Assembly (NCBI GenBank): GCA_031401035.1 | Contig: JANNRA010000012.1 | Location: 1-5,976, forward strand | Direction of reading: 5' to 3' | Length of the DNA stretch: 5,976 nt | Origin: JANNRA01 sp031401035 | GTDB lineage: Bacteria; Desulfobacterota; Binatia; HRBIN30; CADEER01 | Shown here: piece by piece, positions 1 through 5,171 of the stretch | Position numbering within the stretch: the stretch's first letter is position 1 | How the letters are laid out: each line of letters begins with the position of its first letter | The notes under the pieces: generated by a model | Told to the model about the DNA's origin: nothing | The model's database searches: none | The model's input: only the letters and a program-made list of their open reading frames with translations | Translations under genes and position numbers: made by a program

Positions 1-540
1 CTCGTCCCGCATCCATCCACCGCGGCCGCGCCGGTGCGCGCCATCGGCGCCACGGTGCGTCGCGAGGCAGCGGGCACGCTGCACCTCACCGTCCGGCTCG
101 ACGGCTACCTCGCCGGCATCCGCGTCCCACCCCCGGTCGCACCGCGCTTCATCGTCGGGCTGTGGAACCACACCTGCTTCGAGGCCTTCATCGCCGCCGA
201 CGGCGACCCCGCCTACTGCGAGTTCAATCTCTCTCCGTCAGGCGAATGGGCCGCCTTCGCCTTCACCGACTACCGCGAGATCGGCGCCCTCGACCCGGAG
301 CCCTCGCCGCCGCGCATCCGCGTCGAGACCACCGCCGACTCGCTCACCCTGCACGCCAGCATTGCCTTGGGCGAGCTCTCGTCCGCGTACGTCGCCGCGC
401 CGCTGCTGCTCGGACTGTCGGCCGTGATCGAGACCATCGACGGGGCGCTCTCGTACTGGTCCCTCGCCCATCCCGTCGGCAATCCCGACTTCCACCATCG
501 CGAGACGCGAACCCTGCGCGTCCCGGCGCCGCCGCGCTGA
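1..540 (+). CDS. DOMON-like domain protein, 5' end outside window
   Basis: The frame is open from base 1 to the TGA at 538-540 (179 codons), so the true start lies upstream. A GTG at 34 is possible, but the residues before it (L-V-P-H-P) match how I recall this family beginning, so I treat the gene as partial. Visible landmarks are an LWNHTCFEAFI stretch, a YCEFNLSPSGEW stretch followed by a TDYR, and a C-terminal YWSLAHP segment followed by PDFHH. These are typical of the small beta-rich DOMON-like proteins encoded beside DUF1343/NamZ genes in proteobacteria. No signal peptide or membrane segment is seen. DOMON folds can bind sugars or heme, but no ligand can be assigned here. The next gene begins 7 nt after the stop, so the two are almost certainly co-transcribed. 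The partner suggests a role linked to cell-wall sugar recycling. That link is inference. Confidence 0.82.
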   Translation, partial: LVPHPSTAAAPVRAIGATVRREAAGTLHLTVRLDGYLAGIRVPPPVAPRFIVGLWNHTCFEAFIAADGDPAYCEFNLSPSGEWAAFAFTDYREIGALDPEPSPPRIRVETTADSLTLHASIALGELSSAYVAAPLLLGLSAVIETIDGALSYWSLAHPVGNPDFHHRETRTLRVPAPPR

Positions 541-547
541 CGCCGCC

Positions 548-1756
548 ATGCTGCAGACCGGGCTCGATCGCCTCCTCGCCGACGCCGCCCTGCGCCGGCC
601 ACTCGCCGGCCGGCGCCTGGCGTTGCTCGCCCATCCGGCCTCGGTGACCGCTGACCTGACACACGCCCTCGACGCGCTCGCCGCCTGCGACGACCTGCGC
701 CTGACCGCCGCCTTCGGACCGCAGCACGGCCTGCGCGGCGACAAGCAGGACAACATGGTCGAGTCGCCCGATTTTCGCGACCCGGCGCACGACGTGCCGG
801 TCTTCAGTCTCTACGGCGAGGTGCGGCGGCCGACGGCGGCGATGATGGACACCTTCGACGTCCTGGTGGTCGACCTGCAAGACGTCGGCACGCGCATCTA
901 CACATTCGTCACTACCCTGCGCTACATGCTCGAGGCGGCGGCGCGGCACGACAAGGCGGTGTGGGTGCTCGATCGGCCGAATCCGATCGGCCGGCCGATC
1001 GAGGGCACCCGCCTGCACGCCGGTTGGGAGAGCTTCGTCGGTGCCGGCCCGCTGCCGATGCGCCACGGTCTGACGCTCGGCGAGCTGGCGGGCTGGTTCG
1101 TGCGCACATGCCGCCTCGACGTCGAGCTCGCCGTCCTGACGATGCAGGGTTGGGCACCGGAGAAGGGCCCGGGCTGGGGCTGGCCGCTCGGCGAACGCAC
1201 CTGGGTGAACCCCAGCCCGAACGCGGCGAATCTCGCCATGGCGCGCTGCTTCCCCGGCACGGTGATGCTCGAGGGAACGGTGCTGTCGGAGGGGCGCGGC
1301 ACGACGCGGCCGCTCGAACTGTTCGGCGCGCCCGGGATCGATGCGCCGGCACTGCTGGCGGCCATGCGCGCCCTGGCGCCGCAGTGGCTCGCCGGCTGCC
1401 GGCTGCGGCCGTGCTGGTTCGAGCCGACCTTCCACAAACACGCCGGCGCGCTCTGCGCCGGTGTCCAGGTGCACGTCGACGACGGCAGCTACGACCACGC
1501 GGCGTTCCGTCCCTGGCGGCTCCAGGCGCTGGCCTTCAAGGCGCTGCGCCGCCTCGCGCCGGAGCGCGAGCTGTGGCGCGACTTCCCCTACGAGTACGAA
1601 CGCGACCGGCTGGCGATCGACCTGCTCAACGGCGGCCCGTCGCTGCGCGAGTGGGTCGACGACGCGGCGGCGACGCCGGCCGACCTCGACGCACTCGCCC
1701 TGCCGGACGAAGCGAGCTGGCGCGAGGAGCGCGAGGCGGTGCTGCTGTACCGGTGA
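548..1756 (+). CDS. namZ: NamZ-type exo-beta-N-acetylmuramidase (DUF1343, GH171)
   Basis: This is a 402-aa protein of the DUF1343 family, whose founding member B. subtilis NamZ removes terminal MurNAc from peptidoglycan fragments. Landmarks in order are GPQHGLRGD (57-65), FSLYGE (86-91), a VVDLQDVGTRIYT strand-turn (107-119), LDRPNP (141-146), NPSPN (221-225) and an EGTxxSEGRGT block (242-252). The length fits the Rossmann-like catalytic domain plus the C-terminal auxiliary domain. No signal peptide is visible: the protein opens MLQTGLDRLL and goes straight into the first strand (LALLAHP). It may therefore act in the cytoplasm on imported or recycled fragments, unlike exported homologues. As I recall, Bacillus- and Bacteroides-type members carry GPEHG where this protein has GPQHG, so catalytic equivalence should not be assumed. 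The ATG at 548 has no clear Shine-Dalgarno, which fits translational coupling to the gene ending 7 nt upstream. Confidence 0.88.
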   Translation: MLQTGLDRLLADAALRRPLAGRRLALLAHPASVTADLTHALDALAACDDLRLTAAFGPQHGLRGDKQDNMVESPDFRDPAHDVPVFSLYGEVRRPTAAMMDTFDVLVVDLQDVGTRIYTFVTTLRYMLEAAARHDKAVWVLDRPNPIGRPIEGTRLHAGWESFVGAGPLPMRHGLTLGELAGWFVRTCRLDVELAVLTMQGWAPEKGPGWGWPLGERTWVNPSPNAANLAMARCFPGTVMLEGTVLSEGRGTTRPLELFGAPGIDAPALLAAMRALAPQWLAGCRLRPCWFEPTFHKHAGALCAGVQVHVDDGSYDHAAFRPWRLQALAFKALRRLAPERELWRDFPYEYERDRLAIDLLNGGPSLREWVDDAAATPADLDALALPDEASWREEREAVLLYR

Positions 1757-1866
1757 GACGGTCGGTCGCAGCCCTTCGTAGGTCTGGTCTCCAGACCCAT
1801 CGGGGCTGCGCAGCAGTCCCAGCGGCCGGCGGCGCCCATCGCCGCGGCCTCCTCCCGGCAGCCGCA
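1757..1866. other. Intergenic stretch between namZ and P450 remnant
   Basis: These 110 bases separate the convergent ends of namZ (+) and the P450 stump (-). They contain a perfect 7-bp hairpin (1781-1797) and a short palindrome GCTGCGCAGC (1805-1814). I see no credible gene and no T-tract that would make the hairpin a classical intrinsic terminator. Confidence 0.6.
1778..1797 (+). repeat. REP-like hairpin with GTAG head
   Basis: The tetranucleotide GTAG (1778-1781) leads directly into GTCTGG-TCT-CCAGAC, a perfect inverted repeat. The stem extends to 7 bp if the last G of GTAG pairs with 1797. A GTAG head plus palindrome between genes is the layout of REP elements mobilised by RAYT transposases. 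It lies in the 3'-3' space between convergent genes, a favoured REP location. Only one copy is in the window, so repeat status is unproven. It could also serve as a bidirectional transcription-stopping hairpin, but there is no U-tract. Confidence 0.4.
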
Positions 1867-2067
1867 TCACCCCTCCAGCGGCAACGCGCGCGGGCCGCGC
1901 AGGCCGGTGTTGTCGCTCCACAGGATCTCGCCGGCGCCGAACCGCAGGTCGGGATAGCGCGCCAGCGGACGGTTGAGGGCGATCTGCGCCTCCAGGCGCG
2001 CCAGCTGCGCGCCGGAGCAGTAATGGAGACCGTGCCCGAAGGAGAGCGGGCGCCCGAGCGGGTCAGA
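1867..2067 (-). pseudogene. Cytochrome P450 C-terminal remnant
   Basis: Read on the - strand, this gives the last ~65 codons of a bacterial cytochrome P450. The heme-binding signature FGHGLHYCSGAQLARLEAQ is intact, with the proximal Cys ligand at codon 2017-2019. A RYPDLRF segment and a terminal RGPRALPLEG stretch follow, ending at TGA (1867-1869). This matches the extreme C-terminus of P450s, which normally span about 400 residues. The frame closes at a stop (2119-2121) and P450-like character fades upstream of about 2067. The I-helix, ExxR motif and everything N-terminal are absent, and the upstream DNA encodes the thioredoxin of another operon. The gene is therefore truncated and cannot make a functional enzyme. 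The junction at about 2067-2099 marks a rearrangement or insertion edge. No start codon or ribosome site suits a small stand-alone protein. Confidence 0.75.
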
Positions 2068-2098
2068 GTGCGGCGTGGGGCGCGCGCCGCGAGCACCT

Positions 2099-2512
2099 TC
2101 AATGCAGGGCGCCTTCGATCATGCGGCGCAACCGTTCTTCAACTAACCACGGTGCGAAATTGAGGGTCAGGCGGTCTACTTCACGACCGTCGCGAAAGAC
2201 GATGTACGCAGGGTAACTCGAGGCGGCGAAGGCCTCCAGCACGCCGTCATCCTCGGTCGTCTTGACCTTCACGAAGCGCACTCTGCCGCTGAACTCCCGA
2301 GCGAGTGTCTCGACGACCGGCAACTGCCGGACGCAGACCATTCACCAATCTGCGTACAGGTCGACGAAGACCACACCCCGACTCACTCTGAGGTCATCAA
2401 GCGCCGTTGCGGTGGGCAGCGACTCGAGCGCCGTCTCGTCGGTGACGGCGGCTGCCGTCGCCACCGCGAGTAGCGCAATGCCGGTGGCGATCCAGATCTT
2501 CATCGCGTTCAT
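2099..2512 (-). CDS. Secreted thioredoxin-like selenoprotein (UGA read as Sec)
   Basis: A single frame of 137 codons runs from ATG (2510-2512) to TGA (2099-2101), with one internal TGA at 2342-2344 (codon 57). Residues 1-23 look like a signal peptide (MNAMKIW, then a hydrophobic run ending ATAAA). A VVFVDLYADW strand follows and then U57-M-V-C60, so the UGA replaces the first Cys of the thioredoxin CxxC motif. Downstream the thioredoxin pattern is complete: P65 in LPVVE after the active-site helix, the cis-Pro in SSYPAY (P101), FRDGRE, and a C-terminal helix. I read it as a periplasmic or membrane-facing thiol/selenol oxidoreductase resembling thioredoxin and the DsbD gamma domain. It is the last gene of a three-gene operon and overlaps the permease stop by one base (TGATG). 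GGAGG lies 6 nt before the ATG. A nonsense mutation is the alternative, but the exact position, the intact frame and the downstream stem-loop argue against it. Confidence 0.85.
2307..2338 (-). promoter_or_regulatory. Candidate bacterial SECIS stem-loop after the UGA
   Basis: In the - strand mRNA, 11 nt after the UGA, comes CCGGC-AGUU-GCCGG: a perfect 5-bp stem (2326-2330 with 2317-2321) and a 4-nt loop (2322-2325) containing GU. The stem starts at nt 12 and the loop at nt 17 after the UGA. By my count E. coli fdhF has 12 and 18. The helix extends past a U-U mismatch with G-C and C-G pairs (2332/2315 and 2333/2314). Its base is a GUCU/AGAC stem (2335-2338 with 2307-2310). An apical-loop G/GU above a short GC stem is what SelB recognises in known bacterial SECIS elements. 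Folding was done by eye. Confidence 0.72.
2342..2344 (-). other. In-frame UGA, predicted selenocysteine codon 57
   Basis: The codon reads TGG-TGA-ATG-GTC-TGC, giving W-U-M-V-C. It falls on the N-terminal, nucleophilic Cys position of the redox motif, where Sec would increase reactivity. An ATG follows directly, so naive gene calling starts a false 80-aa protein there and ends a false leader ORF before it. Confidence 0.82.
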
Positions 2513-3885
2513 CAACAACCTCCATTCGAATCGGCAAGCGCCTTCACCGTGCGCTTGGGCGTGATGGTCGCCAGTTGCAGCGTTCGACGGCTCACCATCC
2601 ACAGGTAGATCGGCAATCCGGCCGCAACACTGCCCAGCGCAATCGCCACGGCCTTCGGATCGTGCACGGCCATCAGGGCGCTGATGGTCAGAGTCGCGGC
2701 GATGAAGCCGGCGGGAACCCACGGGTAGCCCGGAATCGGGACCGCAGCGCCACCCCTGCAGCGCCGCATGTAGAGCAGGGCCGCGACCGTCGCGGCGGCG
2801 GAGAGACCGAGCAGCAAACCTACGTAGCCGAGCACGGCGACCAGGTCGGCGCTCCAGACGACCACGCTGGCGGCCACCCCTTGGAGCAGGACGGCGCGCA
2901 CCGGCACGGCCTCGCCGGCGCGGAGCCAGCCGGGAAACACGCCGTCCTCCGCCATCCTGGCGTATACGCGTGGGCCCGCCATGACCATGGAGGAGATGGA
3001 CGTGAACAATGCCAGCGCGACGAGCAGGGACACCGCCGCGCCGAGTGCAGGTCCTCCGATCGCCACGGCGGCGACGACCGCGATATCGGGACGCCCGGCG
3101 ATCTCCTGGATCGGCGCCGCGTATAGAAAAACGGCGTTGACGGCGACGTAGACGACCCCGACACACGCGACTCCCAGCATCAATGCCCGTGGCAGTGCGG
3201 TGCGCGGATGGCGCACCAGCCCGCCGACGTACACGGCGGCGTTCCAGCCGGAGTAGGCAAACGAAATCCACACCAGGCTCATCGCGAAGCTCGCGACCTC
3301 GAACGGTGGGGCCGCGGCAACCCCCTCCACACCCGTCGACGGTCGGCTGTACACGAGCCATCCGCCGCCGGACGCGAAGGCGATCAGCAGTGACACCTTG
3401 ATTGCGACCGCAATGTTCTGCAGGCGGATGCCGCGTTGCAGACGGAGATGGGCGAGACACGCCAACGCGATGGCGCCGATGCCGACCCACTTCCCCGTCA
3501 GGTCGGAACCGATCAGGTGACCGACGTAGGCTTCCAATGTCAGCGCGGCGGCGGCGATCGGCGCGGTGAACCCGCCCAACAGCGAGACCCAGCCGGCGAC
3601 GAAGCCGGCGAACGGATGAACGACCTGGGCGAGGTAGGTGTACTCTCCGCCGGACTCCGGAATCTGGCGAGCCATCGCGCCGTACGACAGGGCGCCGGCC
3701 CCGGCGAGTACCCCGCCGCACAGCCAGGCGAACAGTACCCGCTCCGGCGTATGGAGATCGGCGATGGCAAAGCCCGAGGTCGTGAACACCCCGGCGCCCA
3801 TGGTGTTGGCGACCACGAGCGCGGCGGCGCTGAGCGTTCCGATCTGTCTGGACTCGGCCATCTCATGTGGCATGACGCCTGGCAC
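2512..3885 (-). CDS. APC-superfamily amino acid/amine permease
   Basis: This 457-aa inner-membrane transporter has about 12 hydrophobic segments. The first carries the GAGVF motif (30-34), the unwound substrate-binding region of TM1 in APC transporters. ESGGEYTYL follows TM2, and TM6 has FAYSGWN, a pattern typical of LAT-like amino acid permeases. A polar stretch with GPRVYARMAEDGVFP follows TM8, as is usual in the family. The likely role is uptake or exchange of an amino acid or amine, but the substrate cannot be read from sequence. The start is uncertain. GTG at 3885 has AGGA 7 nt upstream and lies 2 nt after the methyltransferase stop; ATGs at 3873 and 3861 are alternatives. The C-terminus ends in the overlapping TGATG with the selenoprotein gene. 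The arrangement makes it the middle gene of an operon, and its product may move a compound handled by the two exported neighbours. Confidence 0.85.
   Translation of the reverse strand: MPGVMPHEMAESRQIGTLSAAALVVANTMGAGVFTTSGFAIADLHTPERVLFAWLCGGVLAGAGALSYGAMARQIPESGGEYTYLAQVVHPFAGFVAGWVSLLGGFTAPIAAAALTLEAYVGHLIGSDLTGKWVGIGAIALACLAHLRLQRGIRLQNIAVAIKVSLLIAFASGGGWLVYSRPSTGVEGVAAAPPFEVASFAMSLVWISFAYSGWNAAVYVGGLVRHPRTALPRALMLGVACVGVVYVAVNAVFLYAAPIQEIAGRPDIAVVAAVAIGGPALGAAVSLLVALALFTSISSMVMAGPRVYARMAEDGVFPGWLRAGEAVPVRAVLLQGVAASVVVWSADLVAVLGYVGLLLGLSAAATVAALLYMRRCRGGAAVPIPGYPWVPAGFIAATLTISALMAVHDPKAVAIALGSVAAGLPIYLWMVSRRTLQLATITPKRTVKALADSNGGC
2519..2523 (-). promoter_or_regulatory. Ribosome binding site of the selenoprotein gene
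   Basis: GGAGG lies 6 nt before the ATG at 2512, inside the last codons of the permease gene (Gly-Gly-Cys-stop). This spacing decides the start in favour of MNAMKIW over the second ATG at 2503, which would be 15 nt away. The site and the TGATG overlap point to translational coupling with the permease. Confidence 0.75.
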
Positions 3886-3887
3886 GC

Positions 3888-4565
3888 TCAGTCCTGCGCG
3901 CCCGCCGGCGCCGCTACGGGTCCGTACACGAGAAAGCTCTGCGGATAGATGAAGTCGAACTCCGCCAAACGCCGATAGCCGGCCTCGGTCATCTCCGCTT
4001 CGATCATGGCCGGGTCGGACGTGTGTCCCGCCGTGATCCAGCTCAGGGGAAACGGGAGGTCGGGCCGGTCGTCGAGGTGCGCGACTCGGCCGCGCGGGGC
4101 CAGGTCGGCCTGCAATCTGCGGAAGTACGCGATGCGCTCGTCGATGTGATGATACGTCCTCGAGGTGATCGCCAGATCCACCGAACCGTCCGGCAAGAGG
4201 GGATCTTCGTAGCGGCCGAACACGACCTCGACGTTACCGAGGCCCTCGTCGTCGACGAACTGACGCAGCCGCTCGACCTCCTCGGCCTCGACCTCGACGG
4301 CGTATACCCTCCCATCCTTGCCGACCGCCTTCGATAGCCACGGAAGCCAATACCCCTCGCCGGCGCCGATCTCCGCAACCGTGGCCCCGCTCGGCACGTC
4401 GAGTGCGGCGATCACCATCTCCGGTCGCTGGTAGCCGTCGCGCCCCGAGGTGATGAGCCGCCGTATATCGACCTTCGCGATCGCTCCACAGCCGGAGGCG
4501 GAAAGAAAAAAAGCGAGCGCAACGATCGCAAAACCGCCCAAGACCGCGGGTGCTGGTCGTATCAT
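3888..4565 (-). CDS. Class I SAM-dependent methyltransferase with lipoprotein-like leader
   Basis: This is a 225-aa protein. After a positively charged start (MIRPAP) comes a hydrophobic segment (about residues 7-22) ending in SASGC, a plausible though imperfect lipobox with Cys26. The Rossmann methyltransferase core follows: motif I VAEIGAGEGYW (63-73), an acidic residue ending strand 2 in VYAVEVEAEE (87-96), and DLAITSRTYHHID (130-142) as the motif IV region. RDGYQRPEMVIAAL (42-55) before motif I resembles exported predicted methyltransferases of proteobacteria. The substrate is unknown. Cys26 is the only cysteine, so it lacks the thiols used by ArsM-type arsenite methyltransferases. The ATG at 4565 is preceded by GGAGGGAG (4571-4578), a strong ribosome site, so upstream codons in frame are not coding. 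It is first in the operon and 2 nt from the permease GTG. It may be lipid-anchored outside the cytoplasm or simply membrane-anchored facing in. Confidence 0.82.
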   Translation of the reverse strand: MIRPAPAVLGGFAIVALAFFLSASGCGAIAKVDIRRLITSGRDGYQRPEMVIAALDVPSGATVAEIGAGEGYWLPWLSKAVGKDGRVYAVEVEAEEVERLRQFVDDEGLGNVEVVFGRYEDPLLPDGSVDLAITSRTYHHIDERIAYFRRLQADLAPRGRVAHLDDRPDLPFPLSWITAGHTSDPAMIEAEMTEAGYRRLAEFDFIYPQSFLVYGPVAAPAGAQD

Positions 4566-4570
4566 CGAGT

Positions 4571-4578
4571 CTCCCTCC
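4571..4578 (-). promoter_or_regulatory. Ribosome binding site of the methyltransferase gene
   Basis: GGAGGGAG ends 5 nt before the ATG at 4565 and fixes the start of the lipoprotein-like leader. It is the strongest Shine-Dalgarno at the 5' end of the operon. Confidence 0.7.
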
Positions 4579-4740
4579 GCCGGCGCGTCGCGCCTGTCTC
4601 CGCGCATTGCTCCAGTGCTGAGCAACGCCCGTGCCGCGCCTGCCGCGTCGTCGCCGCCGTGGGCGGAATGCCCGCGCCGCATGGCCGGGACTGCGCCCGC
4701 CGCAGTGTTTAGTGTCAACATGCGATCTTGCATCAGACCA

Positions 4741-4758
4741 CTGATTACTGCTAATCGG
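4741..4758. promoter_or_regulatory. Inverted repeat, candidate antitoxin operator
   Basis: CTGATTA (4741-4747) and TAATCGG (4752-4758) form an inverted repeat around CTGC, with 6 of 7 positions matching. It ends 5 nt before the antitoxin ATG. It overlaps the candidate -10, so a bound dimer would block transcription. Xre/ParS-type antitoxins commonly repress their own operon at such sites. A second overlapping repeat is ACTGC-n6-GCAGT (4747-4762). Confidence 0.4.
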
Positions 4759-4763
4759 CAGTT

Positions 4764-5171
4764 ATGATCGTTGATCGGAGCGGGCGCGCCGCGGCGCCGA
4801 TCGAGCCCGGCGAGGCGCCGCAGCAGAAGGCGCTGGAGGGATGTTTCCGCATCCTGGAGCTGTGGGGAGTCGGCAACGCCGAGGCCTGCCGGATCCTCGG
4901 TTCGCCGGCGGTGCGGACGTTCTTCGCCTGGAAGGCCGGGCAGGCGCGCCGCCTGCCCGAGGACGTCCTGCGGCGCATCGGCTATGTCGCCGGGATCTAC
5001 AAGGCGCTGCAGATTCTCTACGCCGATCCGGCCCAGGCGGATGGGTGGGTGAAGCGCCCGAACCGGCACTTCGGCGAGCAGACGCCGCTGACGCGCATGG
5101 CGGCCGGCGACGTCACCGATCTGGCCGCCGTGCGCGCCTATGTCGATGCCGCGCGCGCGCCCTGGTCCTGA
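4764..5171 (+). CDS. MbcA/ParS/Xre-type antitoxin (DUF2384)
   Basis: This 135-aa protein has the two-part layout of RES-linked antitoxins. A helical N-terminal domain (about 20-85) has HTH-like helices (LEGCFRILELWGV, then NAEACRILGS, then TFFAWKAG). The C-terminal toxin-binding region (about 95-135) has WVKRPNRHFGEQTPL, then MAAGDVTDLAAVRAYVDAAR. The pattern W..PN..F....PL..M..G...DL..VR.Y.DA is diagnostic of the DUF2384/MbcA-ParS family. It neutralises the toxin by blocking its active site and usually represses its own promoter through the HTH. The ATG at 4764 lacks a clear Shine-Dalgarno and sits just after the candidate operator. Its 3' end overlaps the toxin gene in another frame, so the two are translated together. 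Confidence 0.88.
   Translation: MIVDRSGRAAAPIEPGEAPQQKALEGCFRILELWGVGNAEACRILGSPAVRTFFAWKAGQARRLPEDVLRRIGYVAGIYKALQILYADPAQADGWVKRPNRHFGEQTPLTRMAAGDVTDLAAVRAYVDAARAPWS

Larger units (their letters stand above)
4566..4763. promoter_or_regulatory. Divergent intergenic control region
   Basis: These 198 bases separate the leftward methyltransferase operon from the rightward antitoxin-toxin pair and should hold both promoters. A perfect TTGACA lies on the - strand (4713-4718), pointing at the methyltransferase. The -10 position about 17 nt on is GC-rich and unconvincing. On the + strand, TTGCAT (4728-4733) with GCTAAT (4750-4755) at 16-nt spacing is a weak sigma70-like pair for the antitoxin. About 4700-4765 is visibly more AT-rich than its surroundings. 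No small gene was recognised here. Confidence 0.4.

Noticed and set aside
1781..1797. Intrinsic terminator of namZ
   Set aside because: The hairpin is good, but no T-run follows on either strand, so I call it REP-like instead.
344..1921. A 525-codon open frame on the - strand across the DOMON-like and namZ genes
   Set aside because: It is Arg/Pro/Gly-rich with no recognisable motif and lies antisense to two clear genes. It is a by-product of high GC content.
2342..2344. TGA as a true stop, making the thioredoxin a pseudogene
   Set aside because: It replaces precisely the redox Cys, the frame is intact on both sides, and a SECIS-like hairpin follows at the right distance. It remains possible until sel genes are shown in the genome.
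2575..3126. A 183-codon + strand frame opposite the permease
   Set aside because: Gln/Arg/His/Gly-rich with no domain; typical antisense shadow of a membrane-protein gene.
2345..3721. Long - strand open frame ending at the UGA, overlapping the permease
   Set aside because: Only its last 56 codons (from 2512) are real, as the N-terminal part of the selenoprotein. The rest is an Arg-rich shadow of the permease gene.
3888..4565. ArsM-type arsenite or selenium methyltransferase, prompted by the selenoprotein neighbour
   Set aside because: The protein has a single Cys, in the leader, and so lacks the conserved catalytic thiols of ArsM. Nothing else points to arsenic or selenium as substrate.
4566..5069. 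Upstream extension of the methyltransferase frame to a start near 5069
   Set aside because: The strong GGAGGGAG and leader peptide fix the start at 4565. The extension is low-complexity, lies antisense to the antitoxin and has no family resemblance.
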